A stretch of 64,000 nt of DNA from Acinetobacter sp. XH1741. GTDB lineage: Bacteria; Pseudomonadota; Gammaproteobacteria; Pseudomonadales; Moraxellaceae. Positions within the stretch are counted from its first letter, which is position 1. Every line of letters begins with the position of its first letter. Shown here piece by piece: positions 46,262 to 55,448 of the stretch. Where the stretch lies: positions 1,488,001 to 1,552,000 of the forward strand of contig NZ_CP157428.1 of NCBI RefSeq assembly GCF_041021895.1, in the 5' to 3' direction. The translations under genes and the position numbers were made by a program. The notes below the pieces were generated by a model. It was not told the origin of the DNA, did no database searches, and saw nothing but the letters and a program-made list of their open reading frames with translations.

Positions 46262-46319
46262 GATAAATTTTTTTGTCTAAAAAACAATAAAAACTAAGTT
46301 TTACAGGTAAAACAAATAA

Positions 46320-46342
46320 AGTTCCAGCAGGACGCTGGAACT
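46320..46342 (+). promoter_or_regulatory. Stem-loop in the porin leader
   Basis: A perfect 9-bp hairpin, AGTTCCAGC-AGGAC-GCTGGAACT, ends 17 bases before the porin ATG with no T tract. It could be a 5' mRNA structure or a protein site. Confidence 0.4.
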
Positions 46343-46359
46343 CAATCAAGGATGTAGAG

Positions 46360-47556
46360 ATGAAAAAGACTTCATTGATCATGGCATTCATTGCACCGTT
46401 TACGCTGGGGGTAAGCGTCAATGCTTTTGCAAAAGATTCATTACTTGAATGGAAAAGTGATGATGGAACTGAGTCATTAAAGTTAGGTGGGGTGGTACGT
46501 TTAAATCAACGTTACGAAGATTGGGAAGGGCCAAACCGCGGTTTTGGTAAGCTCTATTTTGATATTTTCAGGGTCGATCTCAAAGGTAAGTTTGATGATG
46601 CTTACATCAACGCCAGTTATCTATTTCAAGACCAACAAAAAAGGTCTATTGAAAAAGCCTATGTGGGCTACAACTTAAATGCCAATAACAGCATTGAAGC
46701 AGGCTTGGTCTATAAACCTTTTACGATTTATCCATACCCGCAAAATGGCTGGACCTATCACATTCCATTCTTTCTAGGTTATGGCAACAATATTGCACCG
46801 GGGCTTAACTGGAATTATCACGACAAAGATTGGGATGTAAAACTTGGTTATTACCCGCAAATGCTAGAGACTAATCTGCGTTATTCACCTGAAAGTGCAA
46901 CTTATGATGACTTGGCAGGAAATGCATTTCCATCTCAAAAAGCCTATCAAAATGAAAAACGCAATCAGGTTAACACCCGTATTGTACGTAAGTTAGAAAC
47001 AGACTTTGGTAAGCAAGAGTTTGGCGTTTCGGGTGCAATTGCTCAGTTACATAACAAAGTAACCGATAAAGACGGCAAATATTATGCAGTCGGTTTGCAC
47101 ACCGAAAACAACTACAATCGCTTTAATTTACAAAGTTCTGTCATTCACTATCAATACGATGCTAAAAACCCAGATGGTGTAAATAATGACATGACTTTAA
47201 TGGGTAACAATGGCTTTACACCTGCCTATTTCATTGCGTCGGAAGGGACAATTGCTAGTTTAAACCTTGCCTATACGTTGCCTGTCACCAATATGGGTAA
47301 ACTAAAAGCCATTAAATTTTATAATGACTATAGTTATCTCGATAAAAAACGTGATGATTGGGCAGCTTCGCAAATGAACACTACAGGTATGATGTTTATT
47401 GCTTCACCATTTATGGTTTGGGCAGATTATACGTGGGGTAAAAACTCCAATATTATAGGCGGATCAACCAACTCAACAGGTTATACCTCTGCCACTTCGC
47501 CAAACAGCGACAAATGGTTATACCGTATTAACTTTAATATTGGCTTTACTTTCTAA
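46360..47556 (+). CDS. Outer-membrane porin (OprO/OprP-like)
   Basis: A 398-aa beta-barrel porin with signal peptide MKKTSLIMAFIAPFTLGVSVNAFA. The mature part starts KDSLLEWKSDDGTESLKLGGVVRLNQRYEDW, a phosphate-selective-porin family form, and ends in an aromatic residue after alternating strands (RINFNIGFTF), the C-terminal beta signal. It is rich in Tyr/Asn with regular strand spacing. Position at the end of the catabolic cluster suggests outer-membrane entry of the substrate. Substrate selectivity is unknown. Confidence 0.9.
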   Translation: MKKTSLIMAFIAPFTLGVSVNAFAKDSLLEWKSDDGTESLKLGGVVRLNQRYEDWEGPNRGFGKLYFDIFRVDLKGKFDDAYINASYLFQDQQKRSIEKAYVGYNLNANNSIEAGLVYKPFTIYPYPQNGWTYHIPFFLGYGNNIAPGLNWNYHDKDWDVKLGYYPQMLETNLRYSPESATYDDLAGNAFPSQKAYQNEKRNQVNTRIVRKLETDFGKQEFGVSGAIAQLHNKVTDKDGKYYAVGLHTENNYNRFNLQSSVIHYQYDAKNPDGVNNDMTLMGNNGFTPAYFIASEGTIASLNLAYTLPVTNMGKLKAIKFYNDYSYLDKKRDDWAASQMNTTGMMFIASPFMVWADYTWGKNSNIIGGSTNSTGYTSATSPNSDKWLYRINFNIGFTF

Positions 47557-47568
47557 AGTGTATAGCAA

Positions 47569-47598
47569 TAAAAAACCACGCAATCGGCGTGGTTTTTT
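47569..47598. terminator. Terminator between porin and MFS gene
   Basis: A perfect 11-bp stem, AAAAACCACGC/GCGTGGTTTTT, with a 5-base loop and flanking A/T runs on both sides. It serves both convergent genes. Confidence 0.93.
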
Positions 47599-47617
47599 AG
47601 TTTATGAGTTAAAGCGT

Positions 47618-48916
47618 TTAATATCTGTTTTTTTCAAATTTATTCCAAAAAACAAAAGCAGTCACAAAGGCCAAAATAGTGAGCGCGAAAATATAATACA
47701 TCGCACCAATATCACTATATTGACTAAGCCAATGTACTAAAGGCAATGTCATACCACCAACAATGGCATAAGACAAATTATATGAAAATGAAATGCCCGA
47801 GAAACGCACAGGCGCGGGAAACATTTTAACCATACTGCTCGACACCATACCAACCGTGCCTGAGCATAGACCCAACAACATATATAAACCAAAAATAGTT
47901 GAATGTGCGGCGTGACCTAAACTGTTATAAAAAACTGCTGCTGTGAGTGCCACTGCAAGCGCACCGACCATCATGACTTTGCCACAGCCAAAACGGTCAG
48001 CAAAATAGCCCGCCAAAATACAGCCGACCATTTGCATGATAATGGCTGCACTTTGCATTTCAAAAGTCTGTGCGCGTTCAAAACCAAATGAACCAATCAA
48101 TAAATTTGGCATGGCTAAAATCACCACCACCACACAACCAGTTAAAAACCATGTAAACAACATGCCAATTGCAACAGCTGTTTTATGCGTTTTTAATACT
48201 TGCTTGACGGGCATTTCTTTTGAAATTTCTTTACGTGCCTGCATGGCTTTAAACACAGGCGTTTCTTTTAAATAAGTCCGTAAATAAAGTGCAACCAGAC
48301 CAAAAATACCACCAGCAATAAAAGGAATACGCCATGCCCAGTCATGGATTTGTCCTTCACTAAAATTCAGTGAAATCCATAAAGACATCAGCGCACCTAG
48401 TAAAATTCCTAAAGACAACCCAGCGGTGAGTAAACCATTGGCCAGTCCAATTTTTCTTTCAGGGACGTGTTCAGACACAAATGTCCATGCGGCTGGAATT
48501 TCCCCCCCAATTGCAATTCCTTGTACCACTCGCATAAGTAATAAAAGTAGCGGTGCCAAATACCCAATATTTTCAAAGGTGGGCAAAATCCCGATAAATA
48601 AGGTAGGCAGTGCCATCAGCAAAATTGAAAGTGAAAAGAGTTTCTTACGCCCGACCAAGTCACCAAAATGGGCCATGACAACCCCACCCAACGGCCTAAA
48701 AAAGTAACCTGCCGCAAAAATGCCGTAAGTATTGAGCATGGCCCAAAAAGGACTAAGCGTACTTGGGAAAAACAGGTCGGAAATGATTTTTGCGTAAAAT
48801 ACATAAATCACAAAATCGTAAAACTCTAAAGCACCACCCAATGAAGAAAGGGCGAGGGTTCGTTTATCTTCTTTATTAAGATAGTTCGCATCCTGCAAAG
48901 TTAAGTCCTGTTCCAT
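47618..48916 (-). CDS. MFS transporter of the metabolite:H+ symporter type
   Basis: A 432-aa carrier with 12 TM segments. The MHS-branch marks are LGGALEFYDFVIYVFYAKII at TM1, FFRPLGGVVMAHFGDLVGRKKLFSLSI between TM2 and TM3, and the SEHVPERKIGLANGL loop. This branch carries citrate, alpha-ketoglutarate, proline/betaine, and aromatic acids. It is convergent with the porin of the catabolic cluster and could be its second importer or exporter, or unrelated. The promoter lies in the 237-bp gap to the deformylase gene. Confidence 0.88.
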   Translation of the reverse strand: MEQDLTLQDANYLNKEDKRTLALSSLGGALEFYDFVIYVFYAKIISDLFFPSTLSPFWAMLNTYGIFAAGYFFRPLGGVVMAHFGDLVGRKKLFSLSILLMALPTLFIGILPTFENIGYLAPLLLLLMRVVQGIAIGGEIPAAWTFVSEHVPERKIGLANGLLTAGLSLGILLGALMSLWISLNFSEGQIHDWAWRIPFIAGGIFGLVALYLRTYLKETPVFKAMQARKEISKEMPVKQVLKTHKTAVAIGMLFTWFLTGCVVVVILAMPNLLIGSFGFERAQTFEMQSAAIIMQMVGCILAGYFADRFGCGKVMMVGALAVALTAAVFYNSLGHAAHSTIFGLYMLLGLCSGTVGMVSSSMVKMFPAPVRFSGISFSYNLSYAIVGGMTLPLVHWLSQYSDIGAMYYIFALTILAFVTAFVFWNKFEKNRY

Positions 48917-49153
48917 TTTTTTACTTAATTGTTGTAATTGAAGTTTGGATATTAATGGAAAAGTGAAGTAAAAGTAAATGGAGGAAATTTGTTCTATAGG
49001 TGACGGTCAATTGGTCTACCTAAGAAAAGCAAAAAGCTTTAAAACAAAAAACGCTTTAGATGAAACAAAAACAGATGTAGGAATGACTTTTCTTTTGAGC
49101 CATTCAGCGACACAATAAAACTTGTCTGGCCAGTTTAATGAGAGATTCAAAGG

Positions 49154-49636
49154 ATGAGCGTAGTTTTACCTGTCGCGAAGCGTGGTGAAGATATTTTGAA
49201 ACTGATTGCGGCTCCAGTCTCGGCAAATGAGTTAAACAGTGATTGGCTTTATCAGTTGGCAGCCGCTATGCAAGCAACCATGCTTGAGCGTAATGGTGTA
49301 GGGATTGCAGCACCACAAGTTTATATCTCTAAACGTGTCATTATTGTGGCGTCTCGACCAAACCCACGTTATCCAGATGCACCTGAAATGGATGCTGTGG
49401 TGATGGTAAATCCTGAGATTTTAGAGTTCTCAAACGAAGTTTGTTTAGGTGAAGAAGGCTGTTTAAGTGTGCCTGATGAGCGTGGACAAGTTGAACGTGC
49501 AGAAATGGTCAAGGTCAAATACTTAACGCTTAAGGGTGAGGTGGTTGAAACGATTTTTCATGGTTTTCCTGCTCGCATTGTTCAACATGAAGTCGATCAT
49601 TTAAATGGAATCTTGTTTGTAGAAAGAATAATCTAA
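49154..49636 (+). CDS. def: Peptide deformylase
   Basis: A 160-aa metalloenzyme that removes the formyl group from the N-terminal Met of new proteins. All three motifs are present: GVGIAAPQ (49-55), EEGCLSVPD with the metal Cys C103, and QHEVDHLNG with H145, catalytic E146 and H149. It stands apart from fmt or other translation genes, which suggests that this is an extra def copy; the main one is normally next to fmt. That it is a paralogue is inferred from context only. Confidence 0.92.
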   Translation: MSVVLPVAKRGEDILKLIAAPVSANELNSDWLYQLAAAMQATMLERNGVGIAAPQVYISKRVIIVASRPNPRYPDAPEMDAVVMVNPEILEFSNEVCLGEEGCLSVPDERGQVERAEMVKVKYLTLKGEVVETIFHGFPARIVQHEVDHLNGILFVERII

Positions 49637-49814
49637 TTTGCTATTTAAAGTTTTGAAAAACCTATAATGAGCTTGAAATGAATAAGACATAGCAATTACA
49701 ATACTTATAGCGTGATATTTAAATCATTACAAAAGATATAATTTTAATATTATCAGCAGGTTGTGCTGAAATTTTGCGCGATGTTGTGAATCTCCTCATT
49801 TAAGGTTACTGACC

Positions 49815-51137
49815 ATGAAAACCCCTCTCCCAGAATATTTGGCAAATGTTATAGAAGCCTGTGACATCGATAACAGCGGTCATCTCGCCGATTATATTCC
49901 TGAGTTGGCAAATGCAAACCCAGATCGATTAGCTTTAGCAATGTCTACGGTAGATGGCGAAATTTATTCGGTTGGTGATGATGATGTCGAATTCACCATA
50001 CAGTCGATTTCTAAACCTTTTGTATATGCTTATGTTTTACAACAACTTGGCATTGATGCAGTACTTGCGAAAGTAGGGGTGGAGCCTTCGGGGGAAGCCT
50101 TCAATGAAATTTCATTGGGTAAAGACGGACGTCCGAAAAACCCGATGATTAACTCTGGCGCAATTACTGTGCATTCTTTGATTCAGGTCAAGCATGGTTT
50201 GCATAGTGCAGAAATTCTACGCCGTTTTATGAGCGAGCTTGCAGGTCGCGAATTAAGTTTTGATGAGTCGGTTTATGATTCGGAAGTCAAAACAGCTTAC
50301 CGTAATCTTTCGATCGGTTATATGTTACGCACTGTCGGAATTTTAGAAACTGACCCTGTCGATATTGTGAATGGTTATATTCGCCAATGTGCGATCATGG
50401 TTACGGTTAAAGATCTGGTACGTATGGGCAGTGTGCTTGCCAATGGTGGGGTCGACCCTAAAACTGGAAAACGCCTATTGAACCGATCTGTGGTTAGACA
50501 AGTACTCAGTGTCATGATGAGCTGTGGTATGTATGATGCCGCGGGTGACTGGCTTTCAACTGTAGGTATTCCTGCTAAGAGTGGTGTGGCAGGCGGTATT
50601 TTAGGTGTGCTGCCGGGTCAGGTGAGTATTGCCGCTTTTTCGCCTCGACTAGATGAACATGGTCATAGTATTCGAGGTATTGATATTTTAGAGCGATTAT
50701 CTCGTGACATGGGATTACATCTCATGGAAGGTACACCTTCTGCACAAACCATTGTACAAAGCCATTACCGTACAGGAAAAGATGCTTCATTAAGTGTGTA
50801 TGTGCTTCGTGGCGTATTGAAATTTACTGAAGCTGAAATGTTGTTGCGTATTTTACAAGATGAGACAACTGACCAAAGCACAATCGTCATTGATTTAACT
50901 CAGATTTCACTGATTCATGATGTGGGTAAACGTATGTTCTTAGAAGGGGTAGATCGTCTGATTGATGATGGTCATACTCTTGTTTTAGTTGACCCAGAAC
51001 AGCGATTGGATCATGCGAGAACTGCCAAAGATCGTGAGCTTCATGTCTACCACGATTTTGATGATTTACTAGAAAAGCACGAGATCCGCACTAAAAAAAA
51101 GACTTATAGCGACATCGCGGCACTTCTAAACTGCTGA
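49815..51137 (+). CDS. glsA: Glutaminase A with C-terminal STAS domain
   Basis: A 440-aa protein. Residues 1 to about 305 are a serine-type glutaminase (beta-lactamase-like fold): the SxxK motif is S64-K67 in TIQSISKPF, and NPMINSGAI, RNLSIGYMLR and AKSGVAGGILGVLPGQVSIAAFSP match the family. From about 315 a STAS-like domain follows (SLSVYVLRGVLKFTEAEML, STIVIDLTQISLIHDVG, HTLVLVDPE). Simple glutaminases end near 310 residues, so this is a fused form. It hydrolyses glutamine to glutamate and ammonia. Its 3' end overlaps the AraC gene. Confidence 0.92.
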   Translation: MKTPLPEYLANVIEACDIDNSGHLADYIPELANANPDRLALAMSTVDGEIYSVGDDDVEFTIQSISKPFVYAYVLQQLGIDAVLAKVGVEPSGEAFNEISLGKDGRPKNPMINSGAITVHSLIQVKHGLHSAEILRRFMSELAGRELSFDESVYDSEVKTAYRNLSIGYMLRTVGILETDPVDIVNGYIRQCAIMVTVKDLVRMGSVLANGGVDPKTGKRLLNRSVVRQVLSVMMSCGMYDAAGDWLSTVGIPAKSGVAGGILGVLPGQVSIAAFSPRLDEHGHSIRGIDILERLSRDMGLHLMEGTPSAQTIVQSHYRTGKDASLSVYVLRGVLKFTEAEMLLRILQDETTDQSTIVIDLTQISLIHDVGKRMFLEGVDRLIDDGHTLVLVDPEQRLDHARTAKDRELHVYHDFDDLLEKHEIRTKKKTYSDIAALLNC

Positions 51138-51892
51138 GGTGTTTTTCCTAGATGTCGCTTAAACATCGCACTGAACGCACTGGGGTTTGTATACCCCAGT
51201 GATTCTGAAACTTGAGCAATAGATTCACCATTCGCAATTTTGCTCAAAGCAATTGCAATATGCATTTGCTGTACCCACGCCCGATAAGACAGCCCAGTTT
51301 CTTTTTGGAACATGCGCATAAGAGTTCTGGAACTTGCTCCAATATCATCAGCCCAATCTGTTAAATCTTTTGAATGGTCAGGAGTATGTAATAACTCTTG
51401 GCAAATTTTTAAGAGCCGTTTGTCTTTCGGCCACGGAATCTGAATAGGCAACAAATTGGCCCGATGAATTTCTTCAAAAATCAAAATTTGTAAAGAGCGT
51501 GATAGCTCTTGAGACGTCGCCGTATTTGGCGTGTCTTCTCGCTCAATTTCATTTAAGCGAATCAAAAGTTCATGAAGCAGATTGCTGACTCGAATAATAA
51601 AGCAATGTTGTCCCATTAAAGCTGCTGCATTTAATTCAACCAATGCCGTATTTAACTTCACGTGACTGAGCGAAATGACGCTGTGCTCTACATTTGCCGG
51701 AATCCATAACGCGCACATGGGCGGCACAATCCACACATGATTAGGCGTAAAAACCTGAATATTTCCAGTGGATGCATATAAAAACTGTGCGCGTGTATGC
51801 GTATGGGTAGGCGTGATTTCTCGATAAGAATGCTCGGAAGATAGCCCAATCACCAGTTCAGACAAATCGGACTGAATAAGAGTATCGGACAT
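51104..51892 (-). CDS. AraC-family transcriptional regulator
   Basis: A 262-aa protein. The N-terminal cupin-like sensor has THTHTRAQFLYASTGNIQVFTPNHVWIVPPMCALWIPANVEH, and the C-terminal double HTH is DWADDIGASSRTLMRMFQKETGLSYRAWVQQ and IAQVSESLGYTNPSAFSAMFKRHLGKTPQQFR. The coding end overlaps the glsA end on the opposite strand by 34 bases. It is divergent from the Fsr-like MFS gene (107-bp gap), which is its most likely target. Confidence 0.92.
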   Translation of the reverse strand: MSDTLIQSDLSELVIGLSSEHSYREITPTHTHTRAQFLYASTGNIQVFTPNHVWIVPPMCALWIPANVEHSVISLSHVKLNTALVELNAAALMGQHCFIIRVSNLLHELLIRLNEIEREDTPNTATSQELSRSLQILIFEEIHRANLLPIQIPWPKDKRLLKICQELLHTPDHSKDLTDWADDIGASSRTLMRMFQKETGLSYRAWVQQMHIAIALSKIANGESIAQVSESLGYTNPSAFSAMFKRHLGKTPQQFRSAAMSL

Positions 51893-51999
51893 AAACTATC
51901 CTAAAAATTGTCATTTATACGATGATTATTGGAAGATAACGTTATAAGCGACAATTTACAATAAACATCTCACTTAAAAAATATTGGAGTTTTTCAGGT

Positions 52000-53220
52000 A
52001 TGACGTCTTCAATACAATTGAAAGATGGTATTGCCAATACCGTTGCAAATGATCAGCCTCAAGGAATGATTATTAAAATTGTAGGCGCTGTAGCGATTGC
52101 ACATTTACTCAATGATTTAATTCAGGCAGTGCTACCAGCCATTTATCCAATGCTAAAGGCAAACTTTTTGCTGAGTTTTGCCGAGGTTGGCCTAATCTCG
52201 TTTGTATATCAAATTACAGGTTCGCTGCTACAGCCTTGGATTGGACTTTATACCGATAAACATCCAAAACCGTATCTTCTCCCACTCGGAATGGTCGTTA
52301 CATTCTGTGGCATTATCTTATTGGCATTTTCGCCAAGTTTTGCTGTGTTGTTATGTGCATCTGCATTGATTGGGGTAGGCTCTGCAACCTTTCACCCAGA
52401 GGCTTCGCGAGTGGCACGAATGGCATCGGGCGGACGCTTTGGTACAGCCCAATCGACTTTTCAGGTGGGTGGAAATACGGGTACAGCCATTGGCCCATTA
52501 TTGGCAGCTTTGCTGATTGTCCCGTTTGGACAGCATGCAGTTGCAGGCTTAGTAATCATCGCGCTTTTAGCGATTTGGGTTTTGTTTGGGGTAAGTCGTT
52601 GGACGGTAAGTCATGCAAAAAGTCAGATGGCTGCGCGTGTAACTCAAGCACATAGTAAATTACATGGTCGTAAGCTGATTATTGCATTGAGCACAATTAG
52701 TGTGTTGATGTTTGCTAAATTTACCTACATTGCCAGCATTAGTAATTACTTTACGTTTTACTTAATTCAAAAGTTCCATATCAGCATTCAAACTGCTCAA
52801 CTACATTTGTTTGCCTTCTTGGCAGCCGTTGCTTTAGGTACATTTGCGGGTGGTCCAATTGGTGACAAAATTGGTCGTAAAGCAGTTATTTGGGTTTCAT
52901 TTGTGGGTATGGCGCCGTTTGCATTAATGATGCCGTATGCAAACTTATTTTGGACAACAGTTTTCTCAATTATTGCGGGTTTGGTATTGTCGTCTGCTTT
53001 TGCTGCCATGGTGGTTTACGCACAAGAAGCTGTTCCAGGTCGTGTGGGTATGATTGCTGGTTTAATGTTTGGCCTCATGTTCGGGGTAAGTGGTATTGCC
53101 GCAGCAGGCTTAGGACATTTAGCCGATATTAACGGCATTGAATGGGTATTTGGTTTATGTTCATTCTTGCCATTACTTGGGTTTGCAACTGCATTTTTAC
53201 CAAACACAAAAGCTAAATAA
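52000..53220 (+). CDS. MFS efflux transporter, Fsr (fosmidomycin resistance)-like
   Basis: A 406-aa MFS protein. The N-terminal IAHLLNDLIQAVLPAIYPMLKANFLLSFAEVGLISFVYQITGSLLQPWIGLYTDK is the hallmark of the Fsr group; GSATFHPEASRVARMASGGRFGTAQSTFQVGGNTGTAIGPLLAA also fits. Members export fosmidomycin and other small compounds. TTGGAG precedes the ATG. Divergent from the AraC regulator, which likely controls it. The true substrate here is unknown. Confidence 0.9.
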   Translation: MTSSIQLKDGIANTVANDQPQGMIIKIVGAVAIAHLLNDLIQAVLPAIYPMLKANFLLSFAEVGLISFVYQITGSLLQPWIGLYTDKHPKPYLLPLGMVVTFCGIILLAFSPSFAVLLCASALIGVGSATFHPEASRVARMASGGRFGTAQSTFQVGGNTGTAIGPLLAALLIVPFGQHAVAGLVIIALLAIWVLFGVSRWTVSHAKSQMAARVTQAHSKLHGRKLIIALSTISVLMFAKFTYIASISNYFTFYLIQKFHISIQTAQLHLFAFLAAVALGTFAGGPIGDKIGRKAVIWVSFVGMAPFALMMPYANLFWTTVFSIIAGLVLSSAFAAMVVYAQEAVPGRVGMIAGLMFGLMFGVSGIAAAGLGHLADINGIEWVFGLCSFLPLLGFATAFLPNTKAK

Positions 53221-53222
53221 AT

Positions 53223-53260
53223 AAAAAAACTCTCAGTCATATCCAGCTGAGAGTTTTTTT
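53223..53260 (+). terminator. Intrinsic terminator after the MFS gene
   Basis: AAACTCTCAG (53227-53236) pairs with CTGAGAGTTT (53247-53256), followed by T. The left A run makes it usable by the convergent epimerase gene too. Confidence 0.92.
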
Positions 53261-53287
53261 AGCTAAATATAGCTGCACCTGAAAAGA

Positions 53288-54442
<1,155 letters not shown>

Positions 54443-54625
54443 CTATTTTTTAATAATTGGACTAGATGAATATAAGATTGATTTTTCATCTTTTTAAAGA
54501 GGTTTTTATTATATATAGTGTTAATAATAATCGAGTAGTTAATGCTAAGTATTGAACAAACTCCCACAGTTTAAGGCTATGAACAAAATAACTCGATTAG
54601 TAAAATTCAACGGTAAGCTATTTTT

Positions 54626-55072
54626 ATGAATTATCCCGACTCTGTTTTTAAATTTTCACTTGGTCTTAATGGCTTGTCATTTGATATAGACAACCAGCAC
54701 GTTCAACTTGAGCAGGGCTTAGGTTTTGTTAATTCAAAAAGTATTAGGCATGGTGTTATTGATGAACTTGCTATCGAAAAGATGATTTATTTTATTGAAG
54801 AAATCATAGAGTCACAGCCCCTCAGAAATCTAAAGATAAGTGGTGTAGCTGCAACGTCTGATGCGGCCATGACACAACTGAGTGAGTTATTTTTTAGTGC
54901 TAAAAAGCAAATTAGCCGTATCGAGCTTGAGCATGGATTCAATGATTTTATTGAGCGTTTGAGCTACTACACAAGCCAAGTGGCTCCAGATCAGCTTTAT
55001 ATTTTTACCTACTTTGTATTTATTCGAGAGATGATGCATCACTTAAGAGTTGAGGAAATTCAGATCTTTTAA
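54626..55072 (+). CDS. Orphan protein, unknown function
   Basis: 148 aa, cytoplasmic, without a recognised motif. The middle (IEKMIYFIEEIIESQPLRNLKISGVAATSDAAMTQLSELF) and end (DQLYIFTYFVFIREMMHHLRVEEIQIF) suggest an alpha/beta fold with a charged helical part. ATG at 54626 is reached after a run of T and has weak ribosome evidence. It lies between a mutarotase gene and a LysR remnant, in a low-GC patch of unrecognised genes, and may be an accessory gene. Confidence 0.6.
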   Translation: MNYPDSVFKFSLGLNGLSFDIDNQHVQLEQGLGFVNSKSIRHGVIDELAIEKMIYFIEEIIESQPLRNLKISGVAATSDAAMTQLSELFFSAKKQISRIELEHGFNDFIERLSYYTSQVAPDQLYIFTYFVFIREMMHHLRVEEIQIF

Positions 55073-55084
55073 AAAATCACTTTC

Positions 55085-55320
55085 TCAATCTACTAATTCA
55101 TCATGAATCCAGTTTAAAACAGTTCAATTTTAGGAATAAATTGGTGGGTTCGAGGATATACCAAATGATGAGCAGAAATAGGAATCGATAGCTCCTCTGC
55201 AAAAACTCTAACCAACTTTCCAGATTCTAAATAATTTGGGGTAAGCAAATTACTTTCTAAAACAAAACCTAGCCCGTGTGTAGCTGTTTCAAATAACGAA
55301 TTTTTAAAACTGAAAATTAT
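55085..55320 (-). pseudogene. LysR-regulator remnant (C-terminal end, frameshifted)
   Basis: The reading frame contains ATHGLGFVLESNLLTPNYLESGKLVRVF and ISAHHLVYPRTHQFIPKIELF, the last part of a LysR effector domain, then a stop. In the next frame the family end follows: WIHDELVD and a TGA at 55085. Adding one T to the TTTT run near 55113-55116 would restore ELFLNWIHDELVD, so a single-base deletion broke it. The HTH and most of the effector domain are gone; the first 20 residues of the open frame do not look LysR-like. It is a decayed fragment, not a gene. Confidence 0.75.
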
Positions 55321-55448
55321 GATAGAGACTTGAAAGGTTGATTTTATCATTTTTTAAAAATAAATAATTGAATTTTAATGTGTTAATTTTTGTAAGTGAT
55401 GATAATATCTATAGGGATTTGGAAAAAAAAAATTAATATGAGGATATT

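Noticed and set aside
46098..46421. 107-codon minus-strand frame over the porin leader
   Set aside because: Overlaps the porin signal peptide and the ThDP end; no motif.
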